Assembly (NCBI RefSeq): GCF_032452875.1
Contig: NC_083882.1
Span: 60,527,614 to 60,591,613 of the forward strand
Source: Bos javanicus
Taxonomy: Eukaryota > Chordata > Mammalia > Artiodactyla > Bovidae
Length of the DNA stretch: 64,000 nt
Direction of reading: 5' to 3'
In this document: piece by piece, positions 22,907 to 34,930 of the stretch
How the letters are laid out: every line of letters starts with the position of its first letter
Position numbering within the stretch: the stretch's first letter is position 1
Position numbers and translations under genes: made by a program
Notes under the pieces: model-generated
Told to the model about the DNA's origin: nothing
What the model saw: only the letters and a program-made list of their open reading frames with translations
Database searches by the model: none

Positions 22907-23739
22907 TAAAGCCAATGAGCCTTCATATTGACAACAAGCAGTATGGTGTTAGTGGGCTTATTCAACTAAGTACCTTGGTAATTTACCTGCAAAGTTGTAG
23001 AGCCAAGAAAGCCAGATTCCACTGCCTTTTAAGATTTGTAACCTTGAAAAACAGACTAATCAACAACAGCTACATGGATGGGGCTACAATGATCCTGACC
23101 ACTGATCAATGTTCATTTACTTAAAACACATAAACAGGAAGAAATGCATCAGCAAACTGATACATATTGTTTAAGCACGTATTAGAACCAAAGTCTGTCC
23201 AGCAGAACAGTAATGAATCATGTATGGATCCTGCCTTCAAGTAGTCTAAGGGTCTGCTTAGGGAGCTAAGACTTAAATAAATAAGATGGGGGTCAACCCA
23301 AGAGAGTATCAAAAGTATCAAGGAGATCAAAGACTGTAAGAGAGTAGTGATAATAGGGGGCAAATGAGGATATTTCTCAGCCAGCAATGAAAAGGCATAT
23401 AGTTATATATTAGCTCCTGAACAATAGCATTGAACATATACACCATAATGCGCTTAGTACTAGCATCTTCAATAAAGCTGAAAAACGCAGTTTTTCATGT
23501 TTTTCACACGTACTTGGTATAAAACAGTAACTCAAACAACAGAATCCTAGCATGTATGTATGCTGGGAGATAGGAAAATGTTACTAATAAATTGTGACAG
23601 CTAAAAACCTCAAACAAAAGAAGTAACCAACATTCTTCCTCTGTGATACATATGGCTATTATATTTATTAAATCATTGATTTGATTATTTGCTTGTCAGT
23701 CTATTTCTTTAAAGAAAGACTTTTTTTTTTTTTCTGCTT
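22907..23739. other. Unique sequence
   Basis: Nothing recognised. A 103-codon frame starting at 22813 begins inside the SINE-like fragment and has no domain. Confidence 0.45.
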
Positions 23740-23822
23740 ATCCCCAGGGTCCATTACAGCACCTGAGGAAACGTAGGTGCTCAATAAATAATCACTGGAA
23801 AAAAAAATGAATGAATGAACAT
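23740..23822 (+). repeat. L2 3' end fossil
   Basis: cagcacctgaggaaacgtag followed by gtgctcaataaataatcac and an atgaatgaatgaa tail are the L2 terminal signature. Confidence 0.65.
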
Positions 23823-24786
23823 TGGATGAAAAGTAATGGAACAATTAAACACATGAATCAATCTCATTCAAGTTACATGAAATTGAGACCTGTAGATTGA
23901 CAATAATCAAGTTATACACAAATTTTTTTTTAAGGAAAAATTCTGTGTGAGCAAAGAATTTGGAATGCAAGTTCCAAAACACACATACATACTCAACTGT
24001 GATTTACCTAACAGGTTAGAGAATGACATTTTCCTGGACTCCAGAAATACACTGAGGGAACTTATTAAATGGTATCTTGTACAAATGCCAAACACCCCAA
24101 ATAGTCAGTCTTCCCCAGCCATCTCATAAACAAACTTCAACAGTCAATTGGTTTAATTGAACTGTCAAAGTAGGTCAGACTGAAAGGGCAGAGAGTATAT
24201 AAAAATAGTCCAGTGTCTCTCAGTCACAAGCAGCTAGTCATTAGGCTCCAATCTTATCATAATTAATATATTATTAAAATCTTTGCAAAATAAATTGGCT
24301 TAATTCCAATCAGAGAGTTAAAGTCACAGAAAAAAATGAGGAGAGAGAATATTCAGGATAATTTCCTGGAATTTCAAATTTGGGCAAATCTATATGGGCT
24401 ACATTATTTTTCTTCTTGGTTGAAATAAGAGATCTTTTATTTTAGTGGTAATGTACTCATATTTTCAAGCTTTGAAAACTTAGAACAAACATCTCTAAAT
24501 TTGTCCATATTAGGTCAGAATCATAATTCTCTTAATCCAATATTTTGTCTCCAACAAAACGAACAAGTGGAATGGTTTGCCCACCTGCCTATCAGTTTTA
24601 AGGCTGAGATATATCCACAAAATATACCTAGCACAGTACACAGAGCAATGCAGAAAAACAGGCACATAACAGGCATTTGTTGGAATAACTGAAATTCTAA
24701 TTTCCAAGTATAACTAATTCCTGCATTTTCCCCAACATTTTTCTAATTTTAATCCATATTTCCTTACTGAATCTACTTTGGAATTA
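23823..24786. other. Unique, repeat-free stretch
   Basis: About 960 bp without a recognised repeat; AT-rich, with several TTAATT-like cores. No coding frame accepted. Confidence 0.35.
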
Positions 24787-24799
24787 TTCTGTATTATGT

Positions 24800-25467
24800 T
24801 CTGTTCAGTTCAGTCGCTCAGCATGTCCAACTCTGTGACTGGAGTGCAGCACGCCAGGCCTCCTTGTCCATCACCAACTCTTGGAGTTTACTCAAACTTA
24901 TGTCCATTGAGCCAGTGATGCCATCCAACCATCTTGTCCTCTGTCATCCCCTTCTCCTCCTGCCTTCAATCTTTTCTAGCACCAGGGTCTTTTCAAATGA
25001 GTCAGTTCTTTGCATCAGATAGCCAAAGTATGGAAGTTTCAGCTTCAGCATCAGTCATTCCAATGAATATTCAAGACTAATATTCCTAAAGGAAATGAGT
25101 GGTTGGATCTCCTTGCAGTCCAAGGGACTCTCAAGAGTATTCTCCAATACCACAGTTCAAAAGCTTCAATTTTCGGCACTCAGCTTTCTTCACAGTACAA
25201 CGCACATCCATAACATGACCACTGGGAAAACCATAGCCTTAACTAGACGGACCTTTGTTGACAAAGTAATGTCTCTGCTGTTTAATATGGCGTCTAGGTT
25301 GGTCATAGCTTTTCTTCCAAGGAACAAGCATCTTTAATTTCATGGCTGCAATCACCATCTGCAGTGATTTTGAAGCCCCCCAAAATAAAGTCTGTCACTG
25401 CTTCCCCATCTATTTGCCATGAAGTGATGGGACCGGATGCCATGATCTTAGTTTTCTGGTCTTAGTT
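24800..25467 (-). mobile_element. BovB LINE 3' part, reverse, with 13-bp target-site duplication
   Basis: Reads from the tail (tctgttcagttcagtcgctc) through the reverse of the C-terminal block (tctccttgcagtccaaggga) to gatgccatgatcttagtttt. Perfect duplications ttctgtattatgt at 24787-24799 and 25468-25480. The truncated end carries a repeated 'tcttagttttctg', which overlaps the duplication by microhomology. Frames in it are antisense shadows. Confidence 0.95.
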
Positions 25468-25544
25468 TTCTGTATTATGTAGGAAGTACAATATTTGGAA
25501 GAAATTTTAAGAAAAAATTTATCAAATGCTTGCTATATGCCTAG

Positions 25545-25735
25545 TATCCATCTCATTTTAAGCTCTCTGCAACCTTATGAAGGAGATTCTGTTAGTGTGC
25601 TCATTTTATAGGTAAGGAAATTGACAATTTGAGAGATTGATGAGATTGTCCAAGTTTATGCACCCAAACCATGAAAGAGTCAGGATCTAAGCCAAAGCCT
25701 TATGTCTTCCAAGCATCAACTTTCCTTAACTTCTG
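25545..25735 (-). repeat. MIR SINE fossil, reverse orientation
   Basis: tgcttgctatatgcctagta, ctctctgcaaccttatgaag, cattttataggtaaggaaat, and aaagagtcaggatctaagcc are reverse MIR blocks in correct order. Confidence 0.8.
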
Positions 25736-26204
25736 ATTTCAAGTTAAACACAGTGAAAGAAGCAGCACAGCCCTTCTGCCCTTGGCATAGTCTTTCTCCA
25801 CCTATGTTTTGGGATCTCCTATGTCAGAATGTTTGGGGCTAGGGTAGGACTAACAGAGAGATCTTGTGGAAATGCAAATTCATCAGCTTCACCCAGATTT
25901 TGTGAAGGAACATATCCAGACATAAGAAGAAAGATGGAACCTGAAAAAATAAACACCTGCCACATTGGAAAAAAGATGTGAGAAGTGAAATGAAATTTTG
26001 ATTAAATATGACTGATATTTTTCAGAACTGGCTAATGAGAAAGGCAAATCTATTGTGTGTCTAAGGCAGTGAAAACTAAGTTCAAAACAGAATTTCTCAT
26101 AGAGACATGGGAGCAATAGGTTAACAGAGGAAATTCAGTATTGCTGAAAGGATGTGAAGAATTCTAAAATGGAAGGAGATGATCAACATCCATACTATAC
26201 TGGG
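25736..26204. other. Unique sequence
   Basis: No repeat or gene recognised. Confidence 0.4.
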
Positions 26205-26345
26205 TAACCCTAAACATATTAGTTAAACCTCTCTATGCCTCGGTTCACTCATGTGTAAAATGGGGGAAATAATATCTATGAAGGAACATCAACAAAAATA
26301 AGTAAAAATGTGTAGCTGAGTGTCCAGCATATAATAGGCATTTAG
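26205..26345 (+). repeat. MIR SINE fossil
   Basis: ttagttaaacctctctatgc, ctcggttcactcatgtgtaa and aatgggggaaataatatct are the conserved MIR middle, followed by agcatataataggcattt. Confidence 0.8.
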
Positions 26346-27230
26346 CTAGAGGCAGCTTCTTTTTTTCTTAAAATAGCTAGCTTCTCCTGTGTGGATAGTC
26401 CTACATTCTCTGTAGATTTGTACTTCCCTCTGTTTAATTCTGGCTACATGCTAAACCAGAAGCCTGTATCTATAGTCCAGTAGCCACACTGCAAAACCAG
26501 CCTCCAGGGCCAAAAGTGAAAAGAGAAGAAACATGACATTGTCTTGTAACTCCCTAGAATAGCAATGCATTCACTTTCTTACAAACCAACTGCCCTTTCC
26601 AAACACTGACCAAGGCCAAGGTTGTTCTCCTCCAGATATTCTAAAAATGGCAGGAAGACATTTTTGAGTTAACTATATAGGGTTAGACTCATTATCTTGG
26701 AGCTAAGATAGCAGGAGTGATCTGAGAGAAATTCAGCGACCAGTTTAGAGTCAGGTCTGCTGGGCAGACTTACTAATAAGAACCAGGTCATGGATTCAAT
26801 CCCTGTGTGGACTTGTTATACACACCTTTTTCTAGGACCTCTGGTCAGTTCAACTGGGGCCACCCGCATGGCAATGTCCACAGGAAAGATGGAGCAGAGG
26901 GCAAAGCTTTGGCAGAAAACATCCAGGCACTAACTGGATGTGGGGCCTTTCTGTTACATTCCCTTAGGAGAGACACTGACCCTAGTTTTGATTTTCAAAG
27001 CATGTGAATTGTGTGCTGAATCTGCTTTCATTTCAAGAGAAACTTTAAGACTCACTGATTGGAGAGGTGGGTAGAGGAAAGATATGTGTGCACAATTTAA
27101 AGCTCAAGGACATGTGGGTATTGCAGTATTTGTATTTTCAAAGAGATGAACTTTTGGTGTTAGAATAAAGGAACAGAGGAAGGGTAGAAAAAGGAGGGAA
27201 GAGAAGTATTCACACTTTTTAAGGGCTGTG
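26346..27230. other. Unique sequence
   Basis: No repeat family recognised. The 66-codon frame at 26807 has no motif. Confidence 0.4.
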
Positions 27231-27460
27231 AGAGCTCTACATAAACCCTTTATGTATCCACCATTAACTATTTCCAATGACAGGCACTGTGCTGGGGATT
27301 AGCACTGAGAAACAGAGGAACAAGGCAGACAGTGTTCCTTGTTTTTATAGAATTTACACTCTGGTAAAGGAAATAAATGTTGAAAAATCAATTACAATTG
27401 TCACATGTGTTATAAAGACTGGAGTGAAGGGCATTATGGAGGCATCTGATAAGGGATAGA
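27231..27460 (+). repeat. Old interspersed repeat, family not assigned
   Basis: gacaggcactgtgctgggga, aacaaggcagacagtgttcc and tttatagaatttacactctgg follow the layout of a common mammal-wide old repeat (tgtgccaggcactg… then …gagcttacattctag). I cannot name the family. Confidence 0.5.
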
Positions 27461-27929
27461 TTTTGTTAAGATTTCTGAATGTCAAACACAGAAACTATTT
27501 CTGAAAACCTGAAGTGGGTTTCTGAAATGAGTATCATGATAGTTCACAGAATCCAAGAAAGGAGACAGTATTCAGGCTTCTTAAAGGACAGATTACATTG
27601 TAATCTTGGAATCTCATAAACAAGACATCAAGAATCTACCTGGGGATCCTACCAAGGCATGACTCTGCAACAACAATTGCCAGTTTCTATGCTTCTCCAT
27701 ATAATAGTAGTGGAAGAAAGAAATATCTGATTGGTTTTATTTTAGGCCTTGAGCCAATCTTTGGGCAAGACTGAAGAACCTTTTCCCAAAAAGAAGATGA
27801 TATGGGATTGAAGCAGTTTTTTTTGTTTGTTTGTTTGTTTTTTTGCAGACAAAATATCCACAAAGATCTCACTGGGATGGTAGAATCAGGAAGTGGCACT
27901 TCAGATGAAACTTGAACCATAACACAGAC
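27461..27929. other. Unique sequence with T/G-rich run
   Basis: Run of tttg units flanked by T runs at about 27819-27845. Nothing else recognised. Confidence 0.45.
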
Positions 27930-28075
27930 ATTACAACCATTTTACAGATAAGGAAAGAAAAGTCCAGGAAGGTTTAGTGACTTATCTAGGGTCATAAAAT
28001 CATTAAATTAAGGGGACGGGAATAGAAATTCAAGACTTCCTGGTTATAAAACTCAAGGGTTTTCCATTATATCAC
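27930..28075 (-). repeat. MIR SINE fossil, reverse orientation
   Basis: accattttacagataaggaa, gtgacttatctagggtcata and tcaagacttcctggttataa are reverse MIR blocks. Confidence 0.8.
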
Positions 28076-29166
28076 ATTTTCCCAATTTGTAAGTAATTTA
28101 TATAATTAAACTTGGGCTCTTTAAGATGCCATGGGCCAGATTTTAAATAATCAATTTGACTCCACTGGCAATCCTCAAGAAAAGAAAGGGAAAATTTTTA
28201 CTTGTCATCCTGATACATTTTGCACAAAGTGTGTAAAAGCTGTAGCAAAATAAATCTTATAAGACAATGGTTGCATTAAATGCATATTTAATAAAACTGC
28301 AAGTAAAGCAGACTTACAGGAACTGTTCAAGATAAAACTAGACTTCTGCTAATTACTGCCAGCATGGCCAAAATCAAGGGTGGAAGTTGGAAACAGAGTT
28401 AACAGATTGCAGAGGGTGGGGGAGGGTGTCTTTTTTCAGCTAATCTGCTTCTCAAGGTCTCAAAGTGTTGGTGAATTAATACTTTTCCAAACTTAGTGCA
28501 GCTAAATTGAATTAGCAAAAACTAGAATACCAATTATTTTAATTTTTCACCACCTTAACCATGGCAGACATAATAGTTGATGGAATATTCTATGGGAAAA
28601 TATAATAAATAAGATACAATATTAGTTTTAAACTATTCCTAGCACTGGCTATAACTTTATCACTGTTCTATCCACTCGAGAAAACATTCCAGAATACTCA
28701 TGAGAATGAGAGTGAGTTGGAAGTGACTCTACTGTATGTAAAATTTAAACAACCCCATTCTGCAACTTATCATACAACACAGTCATGAGGAATCATGATA
28801 CAAAATATATTCTGATGATTGTTGAGAAAATGAAGAACTACTTTAACACCCAGATCTGAATTCACCTGTTTTGTGGGTTATCACCTTCTACTTTGATCTA
28901 AACTTCCACTTTAAAAAGACCTACTTAACACTCTGAATCACAGAATTTTCACTATAGTTATACACCATCCCTTCAGAATGGGCACCATTCACAATTTTCT
29001 ATCTCATGTATATCTCATGCTGGATAATAAATGCATTGAAGACACTAATCAGTTCATAATACACAGTTTGGCACAGCTATTATAAATACAGGGGTCTCTT
29101 GTCTGTAGTTTTGGGTCTTAAAACTATGGTAATAACCTCATAAGAATATATAGAACCTAGAGAAAT
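28076..29166. other. Repeat-free 1.1-kb stretch, possible conserved non-coding DNA
   Basis: No repeat recognised. The part 28100-28600 holds TAATTA/ATTA cores (ctgctaattactgcc near 28345; gtgaattaatac near 28470) next to TTTGCAC and GATTAA-like words. No coding frame. A regulatory role is inference only. Confidence 0.35.
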
Positions 29167-29170
29167 TGTC

Positions 29171-29447
29171 GGAGAAGGCAATGGCACCCCATTCCAATAT
29201 TCTTGCCTGGAAAATCCCATGGACAGAGGAGCTTGGTAGGCTGCAGTCCATCGGGTCGCTAAGAGTCGGAAACGACTGAGCAACTTCACTTTCACTTTTC
29301 ACTTTCATGCACTGAAGAAGGAAATGGCAACCCACTCCACTTTTCTTGCCTGGAGAATCCCAGGGAGGGGGGAGCCTGGTGGGCTGCTGTCAATGGGGTC
29401 GCACAGAGTCGGACACTACTGAAGCAACTTAGCAGCAGCAGCAGCAG
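29171..29447 (+). mobile_element. Bov-A2 SINE (dimeric Bov-A)
   Basis: First half ggagaaggcaatggcacccc … gggtcgctaagagtcggaaa, linker tcactttcacttttcacttt, second half gaaggaaatggcaacccact … and a (agc)n tail. Full length. A short 'aaattgt' repeat flanks it (29163-29169 and after the tail). Confidence 0.95.
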
Positions 29448-29529
29448 AAAAATTGTATTATCCCATTGAAGTTAACAAGTACCCACAGGAGCAAACTACA
29501 ACTTGCCTTAAGCCTGTTCTCAGGGAATA

Positions 29530-30120
29530 TATTTTTGACTAAAACTTAAAGTTAAGACTTAAGATAAATTTAATTGGGTTATGATATATTTATTTACCAC
29601 TAAATTTAATTTGCTAATATTGTGTTAATGATGTCTATGTTTATTTTCACTAGGGCCATTGACTTCCAATGCTTTTTATTGGAAAGCCTTTGTCTGCTAT
29701 TGAAATCAGGATAACTCTTGCCTCAGAAAATGAGACGGGAAGTGTTCCCCTACCTTTGTTTTTGAAGGATTGGTATTACTGAATGTGCAATAGGATTAAC
29801 CTGTGAAACCACCTGTCCTGGAACTTCCTTTGTGTTAAGTTTTTGATCATGGATTTCTATTTCTTCTGAAGTCAGTTTTAACAGTTGTGTTGTTCAAATA
29901 TTGAGTTGGCCAAGAAGTTTGCTCAGGTGTTTGGCCAACCCAATACTTTGTTCATTTCATGTAACTTGTTGACTATATTAACATTAAGGTGCTCAGAATA
30001 TTCCTTATTCTCTTTTTGATGTCATTAATATCTGTAATGATGCTCTTTCTCTTATTCTTAGTATTGATGGTTTGTATCTTTTGGCCTTAATCAGCCCAAC
30101 TAGAAATTTAGCAACTTAAT
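29530..30120 (-). mobile_element. Old L1 ORF2 segment, reverse: inverted 5' part of the L1 at 30122-32190
   Basis: Antisense L1 reverse-transcriptase region by collinear blocks: atttaatttgctaatattgt, ttgtctgctattgaaatcag, aaggattggtattactgaat, cctgtgaaaccacctgtcct, tatttcttctgaagtcagtt. It ends where a sense L1 segment starts whose map position is just 3' of this one. A mariner MITE splits it. Confidence 0.75.
29899..29945. mobile_element. Mariner-type MITE, tiny, inside old L1
   Basis: Terminal inverted repeats ttgagttggcca (29901-29912) and tggccaacccaa (right end) differ at one position, with TA on both sides (mariner target preference). About 47 bp in total, so nearly all of the interior is lost. 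It interrupts an antisense L1 segment. Confidence 0.82.
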
Positions 30121-30864
30121 CCCAAAGGTTAAGAACAAGTCCTGGATGCTCACTCTAACTACTTCTATTCAACACTGAATTGGAGTTCTGGGCCAATATC
30201 ATATCTGGGTCAGTCATAAAGAATATATATTGTACACATAGATCCCCAGGTATTTGGTCAATAGATTTCCAAAAGGTGCCAAGATGATTAAATGAGACAG
30301 TCTTCTCAACAAGTGGTGCTGGAACAAGTAAATACACCAATGCAGGGGGAAAAAATATCAACCTTTGCCTCACATAATAAATGCATAATTAATTTAAAGG
30401 AAAATCAACATAAATATAAAATCTAAAGCTAAAACTATAAAACTTTTAAAAGAAAATGTCAAAGAAAATCTTCACACTGTTACTATAGACAAAGATTCCA
30501 TAGGATGTGAAAACCGCAAACCGTAAGAAGAAAAAAAAACAAAACTTTCAAATTGGACTTCATAAAAGTTCAGTACTTATGCTCACTGAAAGATATTGTT
30601 GAAACCAAAAAGGGAAGTTTTGGACTGGGAGAAAATATATCATGATACATATATTTGACAAAGCTCTTTTAGTCAAAGTACATAAAGAAATCTTCTAATT
30701 CCATAAGCTGGAAAATAACCCAATAATAAATGGGCAAAAATTTTGAAAGGGAAGCTCACATGAGATGATATATGATGCACTGATAAGTCTATGAAAAGAA
30801 TGGTCGAAATCACTACTTATCAGACAAATACAAACTAAAATTATAACGAGATATCACTACACAT

Positions 30865-31083
30865 GATCTTCCAAGTGGCCATAGTGGTAAAGAATTCGCC
30901 TGTAAATACATGAGATGTAAGAGACGCTGTTCAATCCCTGGGTCGGGAAGATCCCCTGGAGGAGGGCATGGCAAACCACTCTAGTATCTCGCCTAGATAC
31001 TCCCATGGACAGAGGAGCCTGGTCGGCCCTGGTCCATGGGTTCCAAAGAGTTGGACAGGACTGAAACTTAACATGCACACACC
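30865..31083 (+). mobile_element. Bov-tA SINE nested in old L1
   Basis: Head ccaagtggccatagtggtaa, then gatcccctggaggagggcat, ctcccatggacagaggagcc and aagagttggacaggactgaa. The head variant with 'agtggtaaag' and 'gagatgtaagagac' differs from the 'ggctcag' type. L1 sequence continues on both sides. Confidence 0.93.
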
Positions 31084-31204
31084 ACTATATACACGTTAGA
31101 AAGAGTAGAATGAAAAACATTGACAATGCCAAGTGTTGATGAGAATGTGAAGAAAATGAATTTTTTATATATTGCTGATAGGAATGTAAAGTATTACAAT
31201 CACT

Positions 31205-31582
31205 TTTTTAATTAATTTTTTTAATTGAAGGATAATTGCTTTACAGAATTTTGCTGTTTTCTGTCAAACCTCAACATGAATCAGCCATAGGTGTACATAT
31301 ATCCCCTCCCTTTTGAAACTCCCTCCCATCTCCCTCCCCCTCTCACCCCTCTAGGTTGATACAGAGCCCCTGTTTGAGTTTCCTGAGCCATACAGCAAAT
31401 TCCCATTAGCTATCTATTTTACACATGGTAAAGTAAGTTTCCATGTTACTCTTTCCATACATCTCACCCTTGCCTCTCCTCTCCTCATGTTCATAAGTCT
31501 ATTCTCTACATCTGTTTCTCCATTGTTGCCCTGTAAATAAATTCTTCAGTATCATTTTTCTAGATTCTGTATATATGTATAA
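31205..31582 (-). mobile_element. Ruminant L1 3' untranslated tail, reverse, nested in old L1
   Basis: Starts with T-rich sequence (the reversed poly-A), then attgaaggataattgcttta, cagccataggtgtacatata, and C-rich ccctcccatctccctccccc, gctatctattttacacatgg, ctagattctgtatatatgta. Same family as 34217-34930 and 38707/42381. Flanked by older L1. Confidence 0.9.
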
Positions 31583-32190
31583 TCATTTTTTAAAATGGTT
31601 TCAGTTTCTTACAAAGTCAAATGTACAATTAATATACCTCCCAGGAATTTCACTCCCATGAATCTACAAAAGAGAAATTAAAACATATATTCATATGAAC
31701 ACTTGTATGTAAATGTTCACAGGAACCTTTAACTCAAAATTGGAAAGAATTCAAATGTTCATCAACTGACGGATAGATAAACACATTATGATATATTATA
31801 TAATGAAATATTATTCAGCAATAAAAAAGAATAAACCACTGATACACACAATAACATGGACAAATCTCCAAAGCATTATACCAAGTGAAAGAAGTCAGAT
31901 GTAAAAATATATAGAGATATACTATATGATTTCATTTATATGCAAAATTAAAGACACATCTCAGTCTAAAATGACAGAAACAGGGCAATGATTACCAGAG
32001 CCAGGTTGGAGGATAAACTGTGTTAGGGCACAAATGCATATTTTGGAGTAAGGTCTATATATGATAGTAGTGTGGTTACACGTCCCTTCAATCTTGTCAA
32101 TCTCATAGAAATATACAATTGCAACAGTTGCATTTCATTATAGTTAATCTATATTTCAATGAAATTGATTTAAAATTAATTCAACTCACA

Positions 32191-33830
32191 TTACAACATT
32201 TTCCATGCTCTCCCAATTTTCATTTATTTCCATGTGCCATTACACATGCTAGAAGATGGTTACAGTGGAGAAAACACACTGTCAAGAGACATCAGTGCTG
32301 CCAGTCTATCACTGGGATCTTCACGGTCCTTCCAATGGTCTCTTTTTTCCTGCTTGTTCTCTATTAGAACTGTGTGACCTTCAAAACCTGACAACAAACA
32401 CATAAGCCTCCCAGCTTTAGTGAGTCTTTAATACTAAAACCTTTACTTGAATTAACTTCAGTCCATGCCAGAGAAATAACCAAAGTTTATAGATTATCTC
32501 TTATCAACTAGAGAAGAGATGAAAAGCATTGTAAGAAAACAAGGAAATGCTGCTTATTTCCCATGTTCCTGTTTAATTGACATAGATAAAGGATGACAAA
32601 AGATTGCAACATTACATAATCCAGGAGGGCAGGGATGAAGAAATCTAAGGCAGACACGATTGAGCTCCACTGGTTAAGAAAAAGAGTCCAGAAAATTCAA
32701 CAATTTCAATAAATTATCCATATTTTCATGTTTACCAGACCCAATTAACACTAATATATTTAAGAAAAATGTATCCTCTTATTTCATAGACAGGAGAAAA
32801 CTTTTTGAAATGACGAAAGAAAGCAAAAAATCTGAATAGAGGGAAGGAAGATGGGCAGGTGACAAGAAGAGCATGAAATAAAGTATATAATTAGTCTTGC
32901 TTGCTTGTTTAACCCTTGAATTTGAACATCATTTGTTTTACAGAACCTGATAATTATGAACAAGAAAAGAAAAAACAAAAAAGTCAGAAAATCTCAATGA
33001 ACTTGCAAAAAAAAAAAAAAAGATGAACTTCAGAAAAGATTAAGGAGAGAAACCAAGACATCGGGATCCAAAATTAGCATCAATTTGGGGAGAGAGGGTG
33101 GAGAATGGAGGTCAATATCATTAAAAAAAAAAAGTATGGAACACTTGAGAACCACTGCAGTATGTGAGAGAGACAGCATGGCATTATTGGGAAGGAAGTT
33201 CTTAAAAGTTTTGCTTAAATATGAATTAAGATACCACTTGATATACTTTGAAATTCTAATAATATCTGGATTGAAGTTTTAATTATTATAGGTTATAGAC
33301 TGGTATAACTGGAATGTGATTTCTTGCAGATAGTATTTTCAAGGAATTTTGTGGTTTATATAGATTACAGAAGAAATTTTAAAAATCTCCCTAAAGAAGC
33401 TGGGAGAGAAAAAGAAGGGAGGCAATAATATCTCTTGGGTGCCATGTTGGATACTGAAATACTTTCAGTGAAAAGTCCAGGATTTTATTTAAACCAATTT
33501 TGGATTTCCATCATCTTAATTTCCTTCCTGTATGAAGCCCTCAAGGCCATAGGAAGCTGGGAGCCCTTCTCAGGAACTCAGTCATGGCTAAAATCAGGTT
33601 GTTTCCCCTTCAGTTCTCTTTATTTTGCAATCTTCTCAGAGATTTTGTTGCAGGGGGGTGGGTGGCAGGATGGCACAATTACTTTTTCACATTTTTTGAG
33701 ATCCTGAGGATAGTACACAAAGAAACGTATTCTGACCACCAGAATAGTGAGAGGGGATAAAAGATTATATATTATTTTATGTATCCAAATATGTTTTATT
33801 TGAGTGCAAGTAAGCCATCAAGCCATCAAG
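32191..33830. other. Unique sequence, no recognised feature
   Basis: A-runs at about 33006-33020 and 33122-33132; G run near 33652. Short frames show no domain. Confidence 0.45.
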
Positions 33831-33906
33831 TGAGGGACAGGGAGGCCTGGCATGCTGCTGTCCATGGGATCACAAGAATCAGACAAGACCTGGCAGCTAA
33901 ACAACA
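33831..33906 (+). mobile_element. BovB/ART2-type minimal 3' end
   Basis: Only 76 bp: tgagggacagggaggcctgg, gtccatgggatcacaagaat and a ctaaacaacaa tail. Flanks aagccatcaag (33820-33830) and aagtcatcaag (33907-33917) differ at one base, so it is a real but extremely 5'-truncated insertion. Confidence 0.85.
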
Positions 33907-33942
33907 AAGTCATCAAGCTCACAAGTATAATACTTTAAGTAT

Positions 33943-34152
33943 ACAGGTGGCGCTAATGGTAAAGAACCTGGCTGTCAATGCAGGAGACGCAGGTTCGATC
34001 CCTGGGTCAGGGAGATCCCCTGGAGAAGGAAATAGCAATCCACTCCAGTATTCTTGCCTGGAGAATCCCATGGACAGAGCTGGCAAGCGACAGTACATAG
34101 TGTTACACAGAATCGGACATGATCGAAGAGACTTAGCATGAATGCATACATG
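33943..34152 (+). mobile_element. Bov-tA SINE
   Basis: aggtggcgctaatggtaaag head, gaggttcgatccctgg-like block, gatcccctggagaaggaaat, and a diverged end with aatcggacatgatcgaagag. Full length. Confidence 0.92.
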
Positions 34153-34216
34153 GTTTCAGGATATGATACAGGGATATAACGAACCCACAAGAAGAGATGA
34201 CTCAGCAACCAGATGA

Positions 34217-34930
34217 GTTTTTTTTTTTTTTTTTAATTTTTTATTTTGTATTGGAGTATAGCTGATTAACAAACAACATTGTGATAGCTTCAGGTGAATA
34301 GCAAAGGGACTTAGCCATAAGTATACATGTATCCATTCTCCCCAACCCCCCTCCCATTCAGGCTACCAAATACTGAGCAGAGTTCCATGTTCTATACAGT
34401 GGGACCTTACTGATTATCCATTTTAAATACAGCAATGGGTCATGCCCATCCCAAACTCCCTGACTTTTCCTTCCTCGCATCTTCCCTGCCAGCAATCATA
34501 AGTCCATTCTCCAAGTCTGTGAGGCTTCCCTGATAGCTCAGTTGGTAAAGAATCCACTTGCAATGAAGGAGACCCGGTTCAATTTCTGGGTGGGGAAGAT
34601 CCACTGGAGAAGGGACAAGCTACCCACTCCAATATTCTTGGGCTTCCCTGGTGGCTCAGTTGGTAAAGAATCTGCCTGCAGTGTAGGAGACCTGGGTTCA
34701 ATCCCTGGGTTGGAAAGATCCCCTCGTGAAGGGAAAGGCTACCCACTCCAGTATTCTGGCCTGGTGAATTCCATGGACTGTATAGTCCAAGGGGTTACAA
34801 AGAGTCAGACACAACTGAGTGGCTTTCATATTCCAAGTCTGTGAGCATGTTTCCGTTTTGTAAGTTCATTTGTACCATTTCTTTTTTGATTTCACATTTA
34901 AGGGATGTCATATGATATTTCTCCTTCTCA
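34217..34930 (-). mobile_element. Ruminant L1 3' tail, reverse, split by a SINE dimer
   Basis: T18 run followed by ttttgtattggagtatagct, gattaacaaacaacattgtg, gcttcaggtgaatagcaaag, tactgagcagagttccatgt; continues after the SINE with gcatgtttccgttttgtaag. The SINE dimer occupies 34524-34832. Confidence 0.9.
34524..34832 (+). mobile_element. Dimeric Bov-tA (duplicated tRNA head), copy 1
   Basis: Unit A (34524-34639, 116 bp) has a tRNA head and a partial body ending at ctccaatattctt. Unit B (34640-34832) is a second full unit starting gggcttccctggtggctcag. A single perfect duplication ccaagtctgtgag (34511-34523 and 34833-34845) encloses both units, so the dimer inserted as one piece. Confidence 0.93.

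Larger units (their letters stand above)
30122..32190 (+). mobile_element. Old L1 3' part, sense, split by two younger insertions
   Basis: Sense ORF2 blocks: caagtcctggatgctcactc, ttggtcaatagatttccaaa, aggtgccaagatgattaaat, aattggacttcataaaagtt, aatgttcatcaactgacgga, ataatgaaatattattcagc, then the 3' untranslated part to about 32190. Split by a Bov-tA (30865-31083) and a reverse ruminant L1 tail (31205-31582). Many stops; not coding. Confidence 0.85.
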
